A DNA stretch of 64,000 nt from UBA2882 sp964619485. GTDB lineage: Bacteria; Bacillota; Clostridia; Lachnospirales; Lachnospiraceae. This document shows positions 42,224 to 52,100 of this stretch, in pieces. Each line of letters starts with the position of its first letter. The stretch's first letter is position 1. The position numbers and the translations under genes are program-made. The notes under the pieces were generated by a model. The model was not told where the DNA came from and did no database searches. It worked only from the letters and a program-made list of their open reading frames with translations. The stretch covers positions 11,960 through 75,959 of the forward strand of contig CAZUCI010000003.1 in assembly GCA_964619485.1 (NCBI GenBank), written 5' to 3'.

Positions 42224-42896
42224 CAAATGTCATATTCAGATTATAAATGACGAGATGGTCTGCCCGCTCTGCGGCCAGGTTCTGAACAGGGAAGAGGCCG
42301 TGGAAGGGGCTTCAAAAGATGGGAAGGAAGACATGTATCCTAATCTGCAGTATAAGGAAAAGACAATCCGCATTGCAGGAAATATTTTTATTTTGATTGC
42401 GCTGGTGCTGGAGGTGCTTCTTATTTTGATTAATTACGTGACCTCCACCCATGTCTGGTGGTCTCTTATTTGCGGGGTGGGACTTGTATATGCCTGTGTC
42501 ACTTTGAAAAATATGTTTTCCGACAACAGTGGGCATGTGATGAAGCTGTTTGTCCAGAGTGTGGGAGCGATAATTCTGGCACTGGTGATTGATTATATTC
42601 TCGGATACCGCGCCTGGAGCGTAAACTATGCCATCCCCACAGCCATCCTGACAGTTGACGGTTCGGTGGTGCTGTTAATGATCATCAATCGAAAGAACTG
42701 GCAGAGCTATATCCTTATGCAGATTCTGATGATTGTGGTCAGCGTGATTATGGTTCTGCTGATTGGCGCAGATATTGTCACCAAGCCGGTTCTGACCCTT
42801 GTGGCAGCGGGCGTGTCCCTGGGAGCTTTTGTATGTACCTATATTATTGGCTACAAAAAAGCTGAGGTGGAAATCAAGAGAAGATTTCATTTCTAA
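42210..42896 (+). CDS. Zinc-ribbon membrane protein (DUF6320-like)
   Basis: The 228-residue protein from ATG 42210 (GGAG 6 bp upstream) starts with a zinc ribbon, C-x2-C (CSKCHIQI) and C-x2-C (CPLCGQ), and continues with six or seven TM helices. It overlaps the acyltransferase by 14 bp. I recall this architecture as DUF6320 with an acyltransferase and hydrolase neighbour, but function is unknown. Confidence 0.75.
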   Translation: MRECSKCHIQIINDEMVCPLCGQVLNREEAVEGASKDGKEDMYPNLQYKEKTIRIAGNIFILIALVLEVLLILINYVTSTHVWWSLICGVGLVYACVTLKNMFSDNSGHVMKLFVQSVGAIILALVIDYILGYRAWSVNYAIPTAILTVDGSVVLLMIINRKNWQSYILMQILMIVVSVIMVLLIGADIVTKPVLTLVAAGVSLGAFVCTYIIGYKKAEVEIKRRFHF

Positions 42897-42920
42897 AAAA
42901 GAGAGGACAGAGGAAGTTAT

Positions 42921-43868
42921 ATGGCAAAAAAAGAGAGCGATGCCAGTGTGCGCGGAAAAATATTAAGAGAGCTGATTACAACAGTCAATTCCACGAAACT
43001 GATCGGAGAAAAGTTTAAGAGCGGCGAGCTTCGGAAAAATGTGGTGGAGCCGGCATGGAAGTGCCCGGAGGGATACAGTAACACCAGGTTTTCCTATGAA
43101 GAATTTGAGATGGAATGGTTCATGGAGGGGGAACCAGAGGAGGGTGTAATCAGAAAACAGGATGGCATTGTCATCTTACAGCTCCACGGAGGTGGCTACA
43201 TCGGCAAGATGAAAAATACATACCGGTCCTTTGCTCTTTTATACAACAGAGCGTCCAAAGGGGCACCGGTGCTGTCAGTCGATTATCGTGTGGCACCTGA
43301 GGATCCCTATCCGGCAGCACTGGTCGATGCAATTGCGGCTTATGAATGGCTGCTGGGACTTGGCTACAGTGCAGATGATATGATTTTTGCAGGGGATTCC
43401 GCCGGAGGTGGTCTGGTTCTGGCACTTTGCCTTTATTTAAAGGACCATGACAGAGAACTGCCAAGAGGGATTATCACCATGTCAGCCTGGACGGATCTGG
43501 CGACGGAGGGTGCCTCCTACCGGGATAATTTTGAACTGGACCCGCTGTTTGGAAATGCTACTGACAGTCTGGTGTTTCATTCCCAGTATGTTCCGGAGTT
43601 TTACAGCTATAAAAACCCCTATATTTCTCCACTTTATGGAAATTTCGAGGGCTTTCCCCCGATGCTGATGCAGGTTGGTGAGTATGAGATGCTTCTGTCG
43701 GATACACTTTCTGTGGCGGCAAAGGCCAAAAAGGCAGGCGTAAAGGTCCGCCGCAGCGTTTACAAGGGAATGTTTCATGTATTTCAGATGGCCATGCTGC
43801 TCATGCCAGAGTCCAGAAAGGCCTGGGTCGAGGTGGAAAAATTTATGGAACAGGTGATGCAGCCTTGA
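42921..43868 (+). CDS. Alpha/beta hydrolase, hormone-sensitive lipase type
   Basis: The 315-residue protein has the oxyanion motif LHGGGYIGKM, nucleophile GDSAGGGL, and a late Asp/His pair with GMFHVFQM. HSL-type enzymes hydrolyse small esters. It ends the operon with an acyltransferase, so the two may form and cleave the same ester. The Cys T-box promoter overlaps its stop codon. Confidence 0.88.
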   Translation: MAKKESDASVRGKILRELITTVNSTKLIGEKFKSGELRKNVVEPAWKCPEGYSNTRFSYEEFEMEWFMEGEPEEGVIRKQDGIVILQLHGGGYIGKMKNTYRSFALLYNRASKGAPVLSVDYRVAPEDPYPAALVDAIAAYEWLLGLGYSADDMIFAGDSAGGGLVLALCLYLKDHDRELPRGIITMSAWTDLATEGASYRDNFELDPLFGNATDSLVFHSQYVPEFYSYKNPYISPLYGNFEGFPPMLMQVGEYEMLLSDTLSVAAKAKKAGVKVRRSVYKGMFHVFQMAMLLMPESRKAWVEVEKFMEQVMQP

Positions 43869-43893
43869 CAAAAAGCAGTTTTTTGCATATGCT
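43865..43893 (+). promoter_or_regulatory. Promoter of the cys T-box operon
   Basis: TTGACA (43865-43870), 17 bp, TATGCT (43888-43893). The -35 overlaps the hydrolase stop codon. Confidence 0.85.
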
Positions 43894-43899
43894 AAATGG

Positions 43900-44152
43900 G
43901 AAAGAAAAAGCGTAGAAGAGAGAGAGTACATTTGATGGAAGCAGCAGAGATGGATTGTCACCGGCTGAAAGCAATCCTTGTGAACATGAGATGGAAGTGC
44001 ATCTTGGAGCCAAACTGTGGAAGAGCCCCTGGGCCTGGTATACAGTTTCGTTTATCCGCGTTAAGGAGCTGAGTGCCGGTAGAACCGGAAACAGAGTGGA
44101 ACCACGGAATTTATTTCGCCTCTAATCCTGATTGGGATTGGGGGCTTTTTTA
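43900..44152 (+). promoter_or_regulatory. T-box riboswitch, cysteine specifier
   Basis: A long leader has the T-box pieces in order: Stem I with the specifier loop GAAGTGC (TGC Cys codon at 43998-44000), the antiterminator bulge AGTGGAACCAC (44095-44105, TGGA pairing with a tRNA ending UCCA), and a terminator (GCC-AATCC at 44118-44128 with GGATT-GGC at 44135-44145, then six T). Uncharged tRNA-Cys would stabilise the antiterminator and allow cysE-cysS transcription. Confidence 0.93.
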
Positions 44153-44203
44153 ATTGTTTATCATGTGCCCCGTGCGGGATGTGATCAGCAGAGAGGATTT
44201 AAT

Positions 44204-44872
44204 ATGAGTTTTATCAAAAAAGTAAAGGAAGAAATCAAAGTCATCAGAGAGCGTGACCCGGCAATTCATTCCAGCATGGAGGTGTTTTTATATCCAAGCT
44301 TCAAGGCCATGCTGCATTACCGTCTGGCGCATAAGCTGTATAATAAGAAGCATTATTTTCTGGCGCGATATGTTTCCCAGAGAGGTGTTCGCAAGACTGG
44401 AATAGAAATTCATCCCGGTGCACAGATCGGAAAGGGCTTTTTTATCGATCATGGAAATGGTGTCATTGTGGGAGAAACCTGTATTATTGGCGATAATGTG
44501 ACCATGTATCAGGGCGTTACGCTTGGGGGAACCGGAAAGGAACATGGGAAAAGACATCCAACCATCGGAAATAATGTTATGATTAGTGCAGGTGCAAAGG
44601 TATTAGGATCCTTCACCATTGGGGATAATAGTAAAATCGGTGCAGGAAGCGTTGTTTTAGAAGAGGTGCCGCCAAATTCCACGGTGGTTGGAGTTCCTGG
44701 CAGAGTGGTAAAGCGCAATAATATCAGTCTCCCCCAGGATGAGCTGGACCAGATTCATCTGCCTGACCCCATTGAGGAGGAGCTTGGCAATTTAAGAGAA
44801 AGTAATCGCCTGCTTTTACAGAGAGTGGAAGAGCTGGAAAAAAAGGTTTCTATTGAGAAAATAAAACAGTAA
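44204..44872 (+). CDS. cysE: Serine O-acetyltransferase
   Basis: The 222-residue protein starts at ATG 44204 with AGAGAGGA; the longer frame from 44132 begins in the T-box terminator. It has the SAT helical N-terminus and a left-handed beta helix with the hexapeptide run GAQIGKGFFIDHGNG and the active loop MYQGVTLGGTG. It makes O-acetylserine from serine and acetyl-CoA, first step to cysteine. It is first gene of the T-box operon. Confidence 0.95.
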   Translation: MSFIKKVKEEIKVIRERDPAIHSSMEVFLYPSFKAMLHYRLAHKLYNKKHYFLARYVSQRGVRKTGIEIHPGAQIGKGFFIDHGNGVIVGETCIIGDNVTMYQGVTLGGTGKEHGKRHPTIGNNVMISAGAKVLGSFTIGDNSKIGAGSVVLEEVPPNSTVVGVPGRVVKRNNISLPQDELDQIHLPDPIEEELGNLRESNRLLLQRVEELEKKVSIEKIKQ

Positions 44873-44884
44873 GGGAGAAATTAC

Positions 44885-46294
44885 ATGAAAATTTACAACA
44901 CATTATCCAAAAGAAAAGAAGAATTTGTACCCATTGAAGAGGGAAAGGTCAGAATGTATGTCTGCGGACCTACCGTTTATAATCTGATTCATATTGGAAA
45001 TGCCAGACCTATGATCGTTTTTGATACGGTCCGCCGCTACATGGAGCATAAGGGCTATCAGGTGAATTATGTATCAAACTTTACCGATGTGGATGATAAG
45101 ATTATCAAAGCCGCCAATGAAGAGGGCGTAGATCCGTCGGTAATCAGTGAGCGTTATATTGACGAATGCAAAAAGGATATGAAGGCCATGCATGTAAAGC
45201 CTGCAACCACACATCCAAAGGCAACAGAGGAGATTGACGGCATGCTTGACATGATTTCCACGCTGATTGAGAAGGGGCATGCCTATGTGGCAAAGGATGG
45301 CACTGTTTATTTTAGAACCAGAAGCTTTTCCCAGTATGGAAAGCTGTCCCATAAAAACCTGGATGATTTACAGGGAGGAAACCGTTCCCTTTTGGTAAAT
45401 GGTGAGGATCAGAAGGAAGATTCACTGGATTTTGTTCTCTGGAAACCAAAGAAGGAAGGAGAGCCTTATTGGGAATCGCCATGGTGCCAGGGAAGACCGG
45501 GCTGGCATATTGAGTGCTCTGTTATGAGTAAAAAATATCTTGGTGAGCAGATTGACATCCATGCTGGTGGAGAGGATCTTGTATTTCCTCATCATGAAAA
45601 TGAGATCGCTCAGTCTGAGGCTGCCAATGATAAGGAATTTTCCAAATACTGGATGCACAATGCCTTTTTGAATATCGACAACAAAAAGATGAGTAAATCT
45701 CTTGGAAATTTCTTTACAGTAAGAGATATCAGTGAAAAATATGACCTTCAGGTGCTGCGTTTCTTTATGCTTTCCGCACATTACAGAAGCCCATTGAACT
45801 TCAGCGCTGATTTGATGGAGGCAGCAAAGAACGGCCTTGACCGAATCATTACCGGCGTAGATAATATTAAATATTCCATGGGTGTTACAAAGAAAGCTGC
45901 AATGGATGATGCAGAAAGGGAGTTGTTAAATCAGGCCAGAGCCTATGTGACCAAATTTGATGAGGCGATGGATGATGACTTTAATACCGCAGATGCTATT
46001 TCTGCAATTTTTGAGCTGATTAAATTTGCCAATAACAATGCGGATGCAGATAAATCCAAAGAATTTTTACAGGCACTGCTGGACGAAGTCAAGCTGCTGT
46101 GCGATATCTGTGGACTGGAGGTTGACAAGCAGGAGGAAATTCTGGATTCCGATATTGAAGCACTGATTGAGGAGCGTCAGGCAGCAAGAAAGGCAAAGAA
46201 TTTCGCCAGAGCCGATGAAATCCGTGATGAACTGACAGCCAGGGGAATTGTGTTAGAGGATACCCGCGAAGGAGTAAAATGGAAGAGAGCTTAA
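44885..46294 (+). CDS. cysS: Cysteinyl-tRNA synthetase
   Basis: The 469-residue class I synthetase has the HIGH-like motif (HIGNARP), the Zn ligand Cys in the N-terminal YVCGPTVY and GWHIECS segments, the KMSKS motif (KKMSKSLGNF) and the C-terminal helical anticodon domain. GGGAGAA lies before the ATG. It links Cys to tRNA-Cys, the tRNA whose charging the T-box measures, and overlaps mrnC by 16 bp. Confidence 0.97.
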   Translation: MKIYNTLSKRKEEFVPIEEGKVRMYVCGPTVYNLIHIGNARPMIVFDTVRRYMEHKGYQVNYVSNFTDVDDKIIKAANEEGVDPSVISERYIDECKKDMKAMHVKPATTHPKATEEIDGMLDMISTLIEKGHAYVAKDGTVYFRTRSFSQYGKLSHKNLDDLQGGNRSLLVNGEDQKEDSLDFVLWKPKKEGEPYWESPWCQGRPGWHIECSVMSKKYLGEQIDIHAGGEDLVFPHHENEIAQSEAANDKEFSKYWMHNAFLNIDNKKMSKSLGNFFTVRDISEKYDLQVLRFFMLSAHYRSPLNFSADLMEAAKNGLDRIITGVDNIKYSMGVTKKAAMDDAERELLNQARAYVTKFDEAMDDDFNTADAISAIFELIKFANNNADADKSKEFLQALLDEVKLLCDICGLEVDKQEEILDSDIEALIEERQAARKAKNFARADEIRDELTARGIVLEDTREGVKWKRA

Positions 46295-46719
46295 GCTTAC
46301 TTGGTAAAATAAAACAGGAGTTTTCCTGTGGAGAAATTGATATTCGTACCTACTCTCCATTGACGCTGGCTTTTTTGGGAGACTGTGTATTTGAAATCAT
46401 CATTCGTACGGTTGTTGTGGAACGGGGAAACCGTGCGGCTGATGGTTTACATAAGACAAAGAGCGCCATTGTAAATGCAGGTATGCAGGCAAAGCTTGCA
46501 GAGGTACTTTTGCCGGAGCTGACAGAAGAAGAACAGGGATTTTACAGGAGAGGAAGAAATGCGAAATCCTACACAAGTGCCAAAAATGCTTCCATCGGTG
46601 ATTATCGAAAGGCGACAGGTCTGGAAGCTTTGTATGGCTTTTTGTATCTGACGGATCAGATGGACCGTGTGCTGGAATTAACCAGGCGCGGACTGGAGAT
46701 AGTTAACATAACAATATAG
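46279..46719 (+). CDS. mrnC: Mini-ribonuclease III
   Basis: The 146-residue protein is one RNase III catalytic domain without a dsRNA-binding domain: SPLTLAFLGDCVFEIIIR, with the second conserved region GRNAKSYTSAKNASIGDYRKATG and ALYGFLYL. It matures 23S rRNA ends in Firmicutes. It lies between cysS and rlmB, the canonical order. Confidence 0.95.
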   Translation: MEESLSLLGKIKQEFSCGEIDIRTYSPLTLAFLGDCVFEIIIRTVVVERGNRAADGLHKTKSAIVNAGMQAKLAEVLLPELTEEEQGFYRRGRNAKSYTSAKNASIGDYRKATGLEALYGFLYLTDQMDRVLELTRRGLEIVNITI

Positions 46720-46720
46720 T

Positions 46721-46803
46721 GTGGCGCTGGAAATACAGGCTTTAAGGAAGCGACAGCGCCACGGCAGACTGGAAAGGAGTATGCAGTCAGAATACTGACT
46801 GCA
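46721..46803 (+). promoter_or_regulatory. Two hairpins before rlmB, one between ribosome binding site and start codon
   Basis: GTGGCGCTG (46721-46729) pairs with CAGCGCCAC (46754-46762). Then GGAAAGGAG (46771-46779) is followed by TGCAGTCAG-AATA-CTGACTGCA (46782-46803), and only afterwards by the rlmB ATG at 46812. If the second hairpin forms, the site is brought to normal distance from the ATG. A five-codon frame also starts at 46781. Confidence 0.65.
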
Positions 46804-46811
46804 GAAAAAAT

Positions 46812-47552
46812 ATGGCATACGAAAAATTTACAATTGAGGGAAGAAATGCAGTCATTGAAGCGTTTCGTGCGGGAAAGACCATCGATAAAATTTATATTCT
46901 GGATGGCTGTCAGGATGGACCAATGATGACCATTCGAAGAGAAGCCAAAAAGCAGGATACGATTATCAAATACGTGGATAAGGAGCGGCTGGACCAGATG
47001 TCCTCCACCGGCAAGCATCAGGGAGTCATTGCCCATGCGGCAGCCTATGAATACGCTGAGGTTTCGGATATTCTCAACAGAGCAAAGGAGAAGGGGGAGG
47101 CACCCTTTATTTTCCTGTTGGACAATATTGAAGACCCACATAATCTCGGGGCAATTATCCGTACCGCCAATCTGGCGGGTGCACATGGTGTAATTATTCC
47201 AAAAAACCGCGCAGTCGGACTGACGGCCACAGTGGCCAGAACCTCCGCCGGAGCACTGAATTACACACCGGTTGCCAAGGTAACCAATATCGCCAAAACA
47301 ATCGAAGACCTGAAAAAAGAAGGACTCTGGTTTGTCTGCGCTGATATGGATGGAACCAGGATGTATGATTTGAACCTTAAGGGAGCCATCGGTCTTGTCA
47401 TCGGAAATGAGGGCGAGGGTGTTGGCCGTCTGGTAAAGGAAAAGTGTGATATGGTGGCAGCTATTCCCATGAAGGGTGATATTGATTCCCTGAATGCCTC
47501 GGTGGCTGCGGGTGTATTGGCATACGAAATTGTCCGTCAGAGAATGCAGTAA
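46812..47552 (+). CDS. rlmB: 23S rRNA (guanosine-2'-O-)-methyltransferase
   Basis: The 246-residue SpoU-family protein has an N-terminal L30e-like substrate domain and the trefoil-knot SPOUT domain with NLGAIIRTANLAGAHG, GNEGEGV and IPMKGDIDSLNASVA. It uses SAM to methylate a guanosine of 23S rRNA. Neighbours mrnC and sigH match the usual Firmicutes order. Confidence 0.95.
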   Translation: MAYEKFTIEGRNAVIEAFRAGKTIDKIYILDGCQDGPMMTIRREAKKQDTIIKYVDKERLDQMSSTGKHQGVIAHAAAYEYAEVSDILNRAKEKGEAPFIFLLDNIEDPHNLGAIIRTANLAGAHGVIIPKNRAVGLTATVARTSAGALNYTPVAKVTNIAKTIEDLKKEGLWFVCADMDGTRMYDLNLKGAIGLVIGNEGEGVGRLVKEKCDMVAAIPMKGDIDSLNASVAAGVLAYEIVRQRMQ

Positions 47553-47580
47553 AGTAAGAATCGGGAGGGCTTTTGAGGTC

Positions 47581-48192
47581 ATGCAGGATTATGAAGCTTG
47601 TACAGACGAGGAGCTGGTTTTGAGGGCCAGAGACGGAGAGAGCAAAATTACGGATTACCTCATGAATAAATACAAGAATCTGGTCAGGACTAAGGCCGGT
47701 TCCATGTATCTGATTGGCGGAGATAAGGACGACCTGATTCAGGAGGGAATGATAGGCCTGTTCAAGGCGGTCCGTGATTATGATGCCGGCAGAGATGCCA
47801 GCTTTCAGACCTTTGCTTCCCTGTGTATTTCAAGACAGATTTATACAGCACTGGAGGCTTCCGGGAGAAAGAAGCACCGTCCGCTGAATACCTATGTTTC
47901 TTTTTACCGAAATCAGATGAAGGAAGATGGGGAGGATGAGACAATTCTGGAGCTGGAAAATAAGAGTGACCGAAATCCGGAAGAAATTCTGATTGACAAG
48001 GAAAATGTGGAAACAATTGAGAAGATTATTGAGACACAGCTCAGTGATTTTGAAAGACAGGTTCTTGAGCTTTCCATGACCGGTATGGGCTATACAGAGG
48101 TAGCACGGATTCTTGGACGGGATGAGAAATCCATAGACAATGCTCTTTCCAGAATAAAAGCGAAAATCAGAAGAAATATGAGGGACTTATAG
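47581..48192 (+). CDS. sigH: RNA polymerase sigma factor SigH
   Basis: The 203-residue sigma-70 protein has region 2 (LIGGDKDDLIQEGMIGLFKAVRDYD, FQTFASLCISRQI) and region 4 (FERQVLELSMTGMGYTEVA, DNALSRIKAKIRR). The start at ATG 47581 follows GGGAGG and GAGG; the earlier frame from 47494 lies within rlmB. SigH directs early stationary-phase and sporulation genes in relatives. Confidence 0.93.
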   Translation: MQDYEACTDEELVLRARDGESKITDYLMNKYKNLVRTKAGSMYLIGGDKDDLIQEGMIGLFKAVRDYDAGRDASFQTFASLCISRQIYTALEASGRKKHRPLNTYVSFYRNQMKEDGEDETILELENKSDRNPEEILIDKENVETIEKIIETQLSDFERQVLELSMTGMGYTEVARILGRDEKSIDNALSRIKAKIRRNMRDL

Positions 48193-48283
48193 ACTAGCCA
48201 ATGATTGAAAAACTACATGACATAATATTTTTACATAGTTATTTGACTTGAATTTGTAAAAAATAAGATTGGAGTAAAATACA

Positions 48284-48637
48284 ATGGATGAAGCATTATT
48301 TGACAAATTAGAGGATATGGGTGCTGAGGTTGACGATACGCTGGACCGTCTCATGGGAGACGAAGAGATGTATCTGGAATACCTGAAAAAGTTCCCGGAT
48401 AATGAGAATATATCAGCACTGCGTAAGGCTGTTGACGCAGGAGACTGTGATACTGCCATGAAGGAGGAACATACCCTGAAGGGTGTTGCACTGAATTTGG
48501 GACTGCTTCCACTTGTGGATGTATGTATGGATATGCTTCTTGATTTCAGAGAAGGTAAAAAGGAAGAAGCCCTGGCTCAGATTGGAGATGTGGAGGCATG
48601 CTTTAACCAGTGGGCCGCCGCAATCAGAGAGAACTAG
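48284..48637 (+). CDS. Hpt-domain phosphotransfer protein 1
   Basis: The 117-residue all-helical protein has the Hpt motif EEHTLKGVALNLGL with the phosphoryl His at 63. It has no other domain. GGAG precedes the ATG by 9 bp. It probably carries phosphate between receiver domains of the hybrid kinases downstream, which have none. Confidence 0.9.
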   Translation: MDEALFDKLEDMGAEVDDTLDRLMGDEEMYLEYLKKFPDNENISALRKAVDAGDCDTAMKEEHTLKGVALNLGLLPLVDVCMDMLLDFREGKKEEALAQIGDVEACFNQWAAAIREN

Positions 48638-48758
48638 AATATAAGATTACATTTTTCTTAAAAGTGAGAAGGGTGTAATCTTTTGTTTTCATAAGACTGT
48701 GAAATGGAATCAGGTCTGTATTCATTTGGGGAAAACAAAAGAAGAGAGGAAAAATGCA

Positions 48759-49112
48759 ATGAACAGATATAAATTATCGAAGGCCGGAATCAATACAAAA
48801 GAGGGGATTGCGCGATTGAGTGGAAAGGCGGATCTCTATGAGGATATGCTGAATAAATTTCCCGGGGATACACATTTCCAGAGCCTGCTGGAGACGATTG
48901 AGCAAAAGGATGTGGAAGAGGCATTTCAGTGTTCACATGCTCTTAAGGGCATGGCCGGAAATCTGAGCATGATTGATTTTTATGATACACTGGTTCCACT
49001 TGTGGAGGAATTCAGAGCAGGAAGCATGGAGCATACGGAGGAGCTGATGGTGCCCGTAAAGGAAAATTATGAGCGTGTAGTTGAGGCGATTGGACCGGTA
49101 GAAAGCGTGTAA
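48759..49112 (+). CDS. Hpt-domain phosphotransfer protein 2
   Basis: The 117-residue protein from ATG 48759 (AGAGGAA upstream) has SHALKGMAGNLSM with His60. It resembles Hpt 1 in length and helix pattern, and ends 6 bp before the first BvgS-like kinase gene, so it is part of that operon. Confidence 0.9.
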   Translation: MNRYKLSKAGINTKEGIARLSGKADLYEDMLNKFPGDTHFQSLLETIEQKDVEEAFQCSHALKGMAGNLSMIDFYDTLVPLVEEFRAGSMEHTEELMVPVKENYERVVEAIGPVESV

Positions 49113-49118
49113 ATACCT

Positions 49119-52100
49119 ATGATAAGAGACACTGGCAGAAGAGAGCAGAAAAAGAAAAACAAACTGTTTTGGCACTTGCTGTGCCTGATTTCGGTGTGCA
49201 TTTTTGCACTTGGACTTTGCATGCCTGTCGAGGCAGCAGAAGAAAATCCCCAAATACTGCGTGTGGGATTTTTTGCCTTTGACGGCTATCATAATATGGA
49301 CGAGGATGGCTGCCGCAGCGGCTATGGCTATGAATTTATTCAAAAGGTGCTTCGGTATAACAATTATACAGCGCAGTACATCGGATATGATAAGAACTGG
49401 TCACAGATGCAGGAAATGCTGGAAAATGGGGAAATAGACATCCTGACCTCTGCACAGAAAACAGAGGAGCGGGAAGAAAAATTTGATTTTTCAGAAGAGA
49501 TTGGAACCAGTGCTGCCATTTTGACTGTAAAGGCGGGGAATGAGAAGATTCGGGCCGGTGAATACAGTACCTATGACGGAATCCGGGTGGGTGTCATTGA
49601 GGGGAACAGCCGCAACGACCGCTTTGAGGAGCTGGCGGCAGAAAAGGGCTTTTCTTATGAGCTTGTTTACTATGATGATATGGATTCTCTGACCAATGAT
49701 CTGCAGAACAGTGATAAAATTGATGCAATTGTAACCAGCAATCTCAGAGTAATTCAAAATGAGTGGATTCTGGAAAAATTTGCGACAGCTCCCTTTTATG
49801 CCATGGTAAAAAAAGGAAATACCCGGCTGCTTGAGCAGATTAATTATGCCATTGACCAGCTCAACAGCAGCTCGGTAGGCTGGCAGGACGAACTGTTTGA
49901 CAAGTACTATTCCGGAACCAGTGGTGAATCCATTGCCTTCAGCTCCACCGAGAGAGCGTATCTGGAGTCGCTGAAGGAAAGCAACACAAAGATTAAGGTG
50001 CTGGTACATCCGGACCGTGCTCCGTATAGCTACGTGGAAAACAATCAGGCCAGGGGAATAATTCCGGAAATTTTTAAAGAGGTGGCAGACAAGCTGGAGC
50101 TGCCCTATGAGTTTATCATCTGCGATTCCAGAAAGGAATATTCCGAAAAAAAGGAAAGCGGAGAAGCAGATGTGGTTTTGGAAGCCAGAAATGATATCTC
50201 AAAGTTTGAGGATATGGGCTACAAGCTGACTGACCCATATATGAATATCTCCTATGCAGCAGTGGAGAGAACTGACCATGCAGGAGAGATAAAAAGTGTT
50301 GCTACGATTAAGGATGCCTATACCTCTGATGAAAATTTCAAAAATCTTATGGTTGATAAAAAGGTTCTCTATTTTGACAGTCTGAATGACTGTGTGGACG
50401 CAGTGCTGAACAACAGTGCGGATATCTGCTATATGTATGATTATTCCGGGCAGAAATTTGCCAGTGAAAATGTGAGGGGAAGTCTCAAGTCAACGACTAT
50501 TCCGGATTTAAAGGATTCGCTGACCTTTGCGGTAAGAGCCGGTGACGATTATCGTCTGCTGGCAGTTTTAAACAAAGGGGTTGCCAGCGTAAAGGAAAAT
50601 TATGTGGATACGGCCATTAAAAGGAACACCGATTTTACCATTGGGGATCTTACGCTCACACAGCTGCTGTGGCGTAATCCGGTTATTCTTGTGGTTATGA
50701 TTGGGCTTTTCGCAATGGTACTGATTCTGCTGATGAATGCTTATCAGAGAAAAAAGAACGGAGCAAAAATATTAGAGAAAAATCTGGAGCTGGAACGGTT
50801 TATCGGCTATGTGTGCAAGTCAAATTCCTCGGTTACAGAGGTGAATTATGCCTCCGGAAAGGCCAGCGATTATGTGCTGCGGGATGGACATGTCACCGTT
50901 GAAGAATACGATTATCCTTATATGGATCCCCGTTCTCTTGAACAGCTGGTTTATAAAGAGGATCTTGCTTTTGTGAAGATGGAGCTTAGCCATTTCAGTA
51001 TTGGAAGGCTCATTGATGAAAAAGAAGAAAAATATCTGGAGTGCCGTCTGAAATCGGGGGATGATTATCGCTGGTTTTCGGTAACGATCACTCCAATTCC
51101 AAGGGATAATGAGCACCCAAACAATGTGCTGATTTTTAAGCGGGACATTGATGAAGTCAAAAAGCAGGAGGAAGCCAACAGAAAATCCCTGACAGAGGCT
51201 TTGGAGGCTGCAAATCTGGCAAGTGAATCCAAGGGAAGCTTTTTATCAAATATGAGTCATGAGATTCGTACGCCTCTGAATGCAATTATCGGTTATCTGA
51301 CAATTGCAAAGGATGAGGATATTTCCAAAGAAAAAATGAGCCACTGTATCGACAACTGTGAGGTGGCATCCAGACATCTGCTCCAGATTATCAATGATAT
51401 TCTGGATATGTCATCCATTGAGAGTGGAAAACTGAAAATTGCCCAGGAAGAATTTGACTTGAAAAAGGAAATTATGGATATAACCACAATCTTTTTCCGG
51501 AACGCAAAATCAAAGGGCGTTTTATTTGAAACCCATCTCCATGGAGTAACTCAGGAGTGGGTAATCGGAGATCAGCTCCGACTGAATCAGGTACTGATGA
51601 ATCTGTTGTCCAATGCGGTAAAGTTTACGCCAAAGAGCGGTCTGGTACAGCTGATTGTCAACCAGCTGAGGGAGGACACAGAACGTGTTTACATACAGTT
51701 TGTTGTCAAGGATACCGGAATTGGAATGTCAGAGGAATATATGTCCCGTATTTTCCATCCCTTTGAACAGGAAAATGCAGGGACAGCCAAGAAGTTTGGC
51801 GGAAGCGGACTGGGATTGTCCATTACCAATAATCTGGTACGTATGATGGGCGGTAAAATCGAGGTGGACAGCAGACAAAACGAGGGAACCACCTTTACCG
51901 TAACCATGTATTTTGACCGGGCAAAGGAACATACACCAGTAGAGCCCCGCACGGAGGACTATTCCCATGTGCATGTACTTGTGGTGGATGATATGGAAAA
52001 CGAGTGCTCCTTTGTTAAAGCAATGCTGAAGCGATGCGGAGTCAGGGCCGATTCTGTGACCAGCGGTGCAGACGCATTAAAGCGACTGAGAGGAAGAGCA

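Noticed and set aside
44132..44203. Longer N-terminus for CysE
   Set aside because: The extra codons lie in the T-box terminator; ATG 44204 has a proper site and starts the conserved SAT N-terminus.
46656..47582. 308-codon frame antisense to rlmB
   Set aside because: rlmB on the plus strand has full SPOUT motifs and conserved synteny; the antisense frame is Cys/His-rich shadow sequence with no site or homology.
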